From Betaproteobacteria bacterium (lineage in GTDB: Bacteria; Pseudomonadota; Gammaproteobacteria; Burkholderiales; Ga0077523): a DNA stretch of 41,518 nt. Positions 41,481 to 41,518 of this stretch are shown here, in pieces. How positions within the stretch are numbered: the stretch's first letter is position 1; the number at the start of each line of letters is the position of its first letter. Position numbers and translations under genes: made by a program. The notes below the pieces were generated by a model. The model was not told the DNA's origin, made no database searches, and worked only from the letters and a program-made list of their open reading frames with translations. The stretch covers positions 397,501 through 439,018 of the forward strand of contig JADJPK010000007.1 of the NCBI GenBank assembly GCA_016713305.1, in the 5' to 3' direction.

Positions 41481-41518
41481 ATGGCAGGCCTTGGTTACGA
41501 AATTGATTTCTTACCCGT
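41481..41518 (+). CDS. Start of a probable MBL-fold protein (truncated by window end)
   Basis: Only thirteen residues are visible: MAGLGYEIDFLPV. This matches the opening I remember for metallo-beta-lactamase-fold proteins of the ComEC-like type (MxxIGFEIDFLPVGNGExSGDAI) found in defence and accessory loci. GAGGAGG lies 8 nt before the ATG, and the gene begins 14 nt after the ATPase stop. The call rests on a very short segment. Confidence 0.5.
   Translation, partial: MAGLGYEIDFLP

Overview
The window is GC-rich DNA from a proteobacterium, most likely a betaproteobacterium. The 3' part of the 23S rRNA and the 5S rRNA are of that type as I remember it. The gene content (an 87-residue IF-1, TRAP transporters, isoquinoline-type oxidoreductase, HxlR/GST/old-yellow-enzyme genes) also fits Burkholderiales, Rhodocyclales or Nitrosomonadales. 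I cannot name a genus.

Region by region. 1-2,008 is the end of an rrn operon (23S 3' part, 5S, strong intrinsic terminator). 2,465-16,551 is a plus-strand accessory-metabolism block: a GldA-like dehydrogenase, a GntR/FCD regulator, two Fe(II)/2-oxoglutarate dioxygenases (PhyH and TauD types), a NarL-type two-component pair, a complete TRAP transporter, isoquinoline-1-oxidoreductase-type IorAB and an amidase. It reads like sensing, uptake and oxidative/hydrolytic breakdown of an organic substrate, possibly an N-heterocycle. 16,593-19,955 is a minus-strand operon of an ECF42-type sigma factor with three DGPF/YCII proteins, a more divergent YCII-like protein and a VOC protein, with stop/start overlaps. 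20,327-24,129 holds a beta-carbonic anhydrase, an FMN reductase, IF-1, a small GIY-YIG-like protein and a GST. 24,743-25,964 is a Fic-family AMPylase gene with a palindromic operator over its start codon and a three-hairpin insertion. 26,021-29,060 is an HxlR regulator divergent from a gst-OYE-DODA operon.

29,373-41,518 is the most interesting part. It holds a DUF3800 gene, then a WYL-domain regulator with its own promoter/operator, a very large SNF2-type helicase with a DUF3883 C-terminus, a tandem pair of two-hairpin units, a NYN-domain nuclease, a DUF1156 Zn-ribbon adenine methyltransferase, a DUF499 AAA ATPase and the first codons of what looks like an MBL-fold protein. This has the architecture of a helicase-methylase-ATPase defence locus. 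The NYN gene and the structured tandem repeat are the parts I cannot match to a described system.

Caution: at least fifteen single- or double-base frameshifts break otherwise well conserved genes (dctM, iorB, one YCII gene, fic, DUF3800, helicase x2, methyltransferase x6, DUF499 x2), nearly all in short homopolymer runs. The simplest explanation is residual consensus error of a long-read assembly, so I annotate most of these genes as single reading units rather than as fragments. The methyltransferase, with six, could be genuinely decaying.
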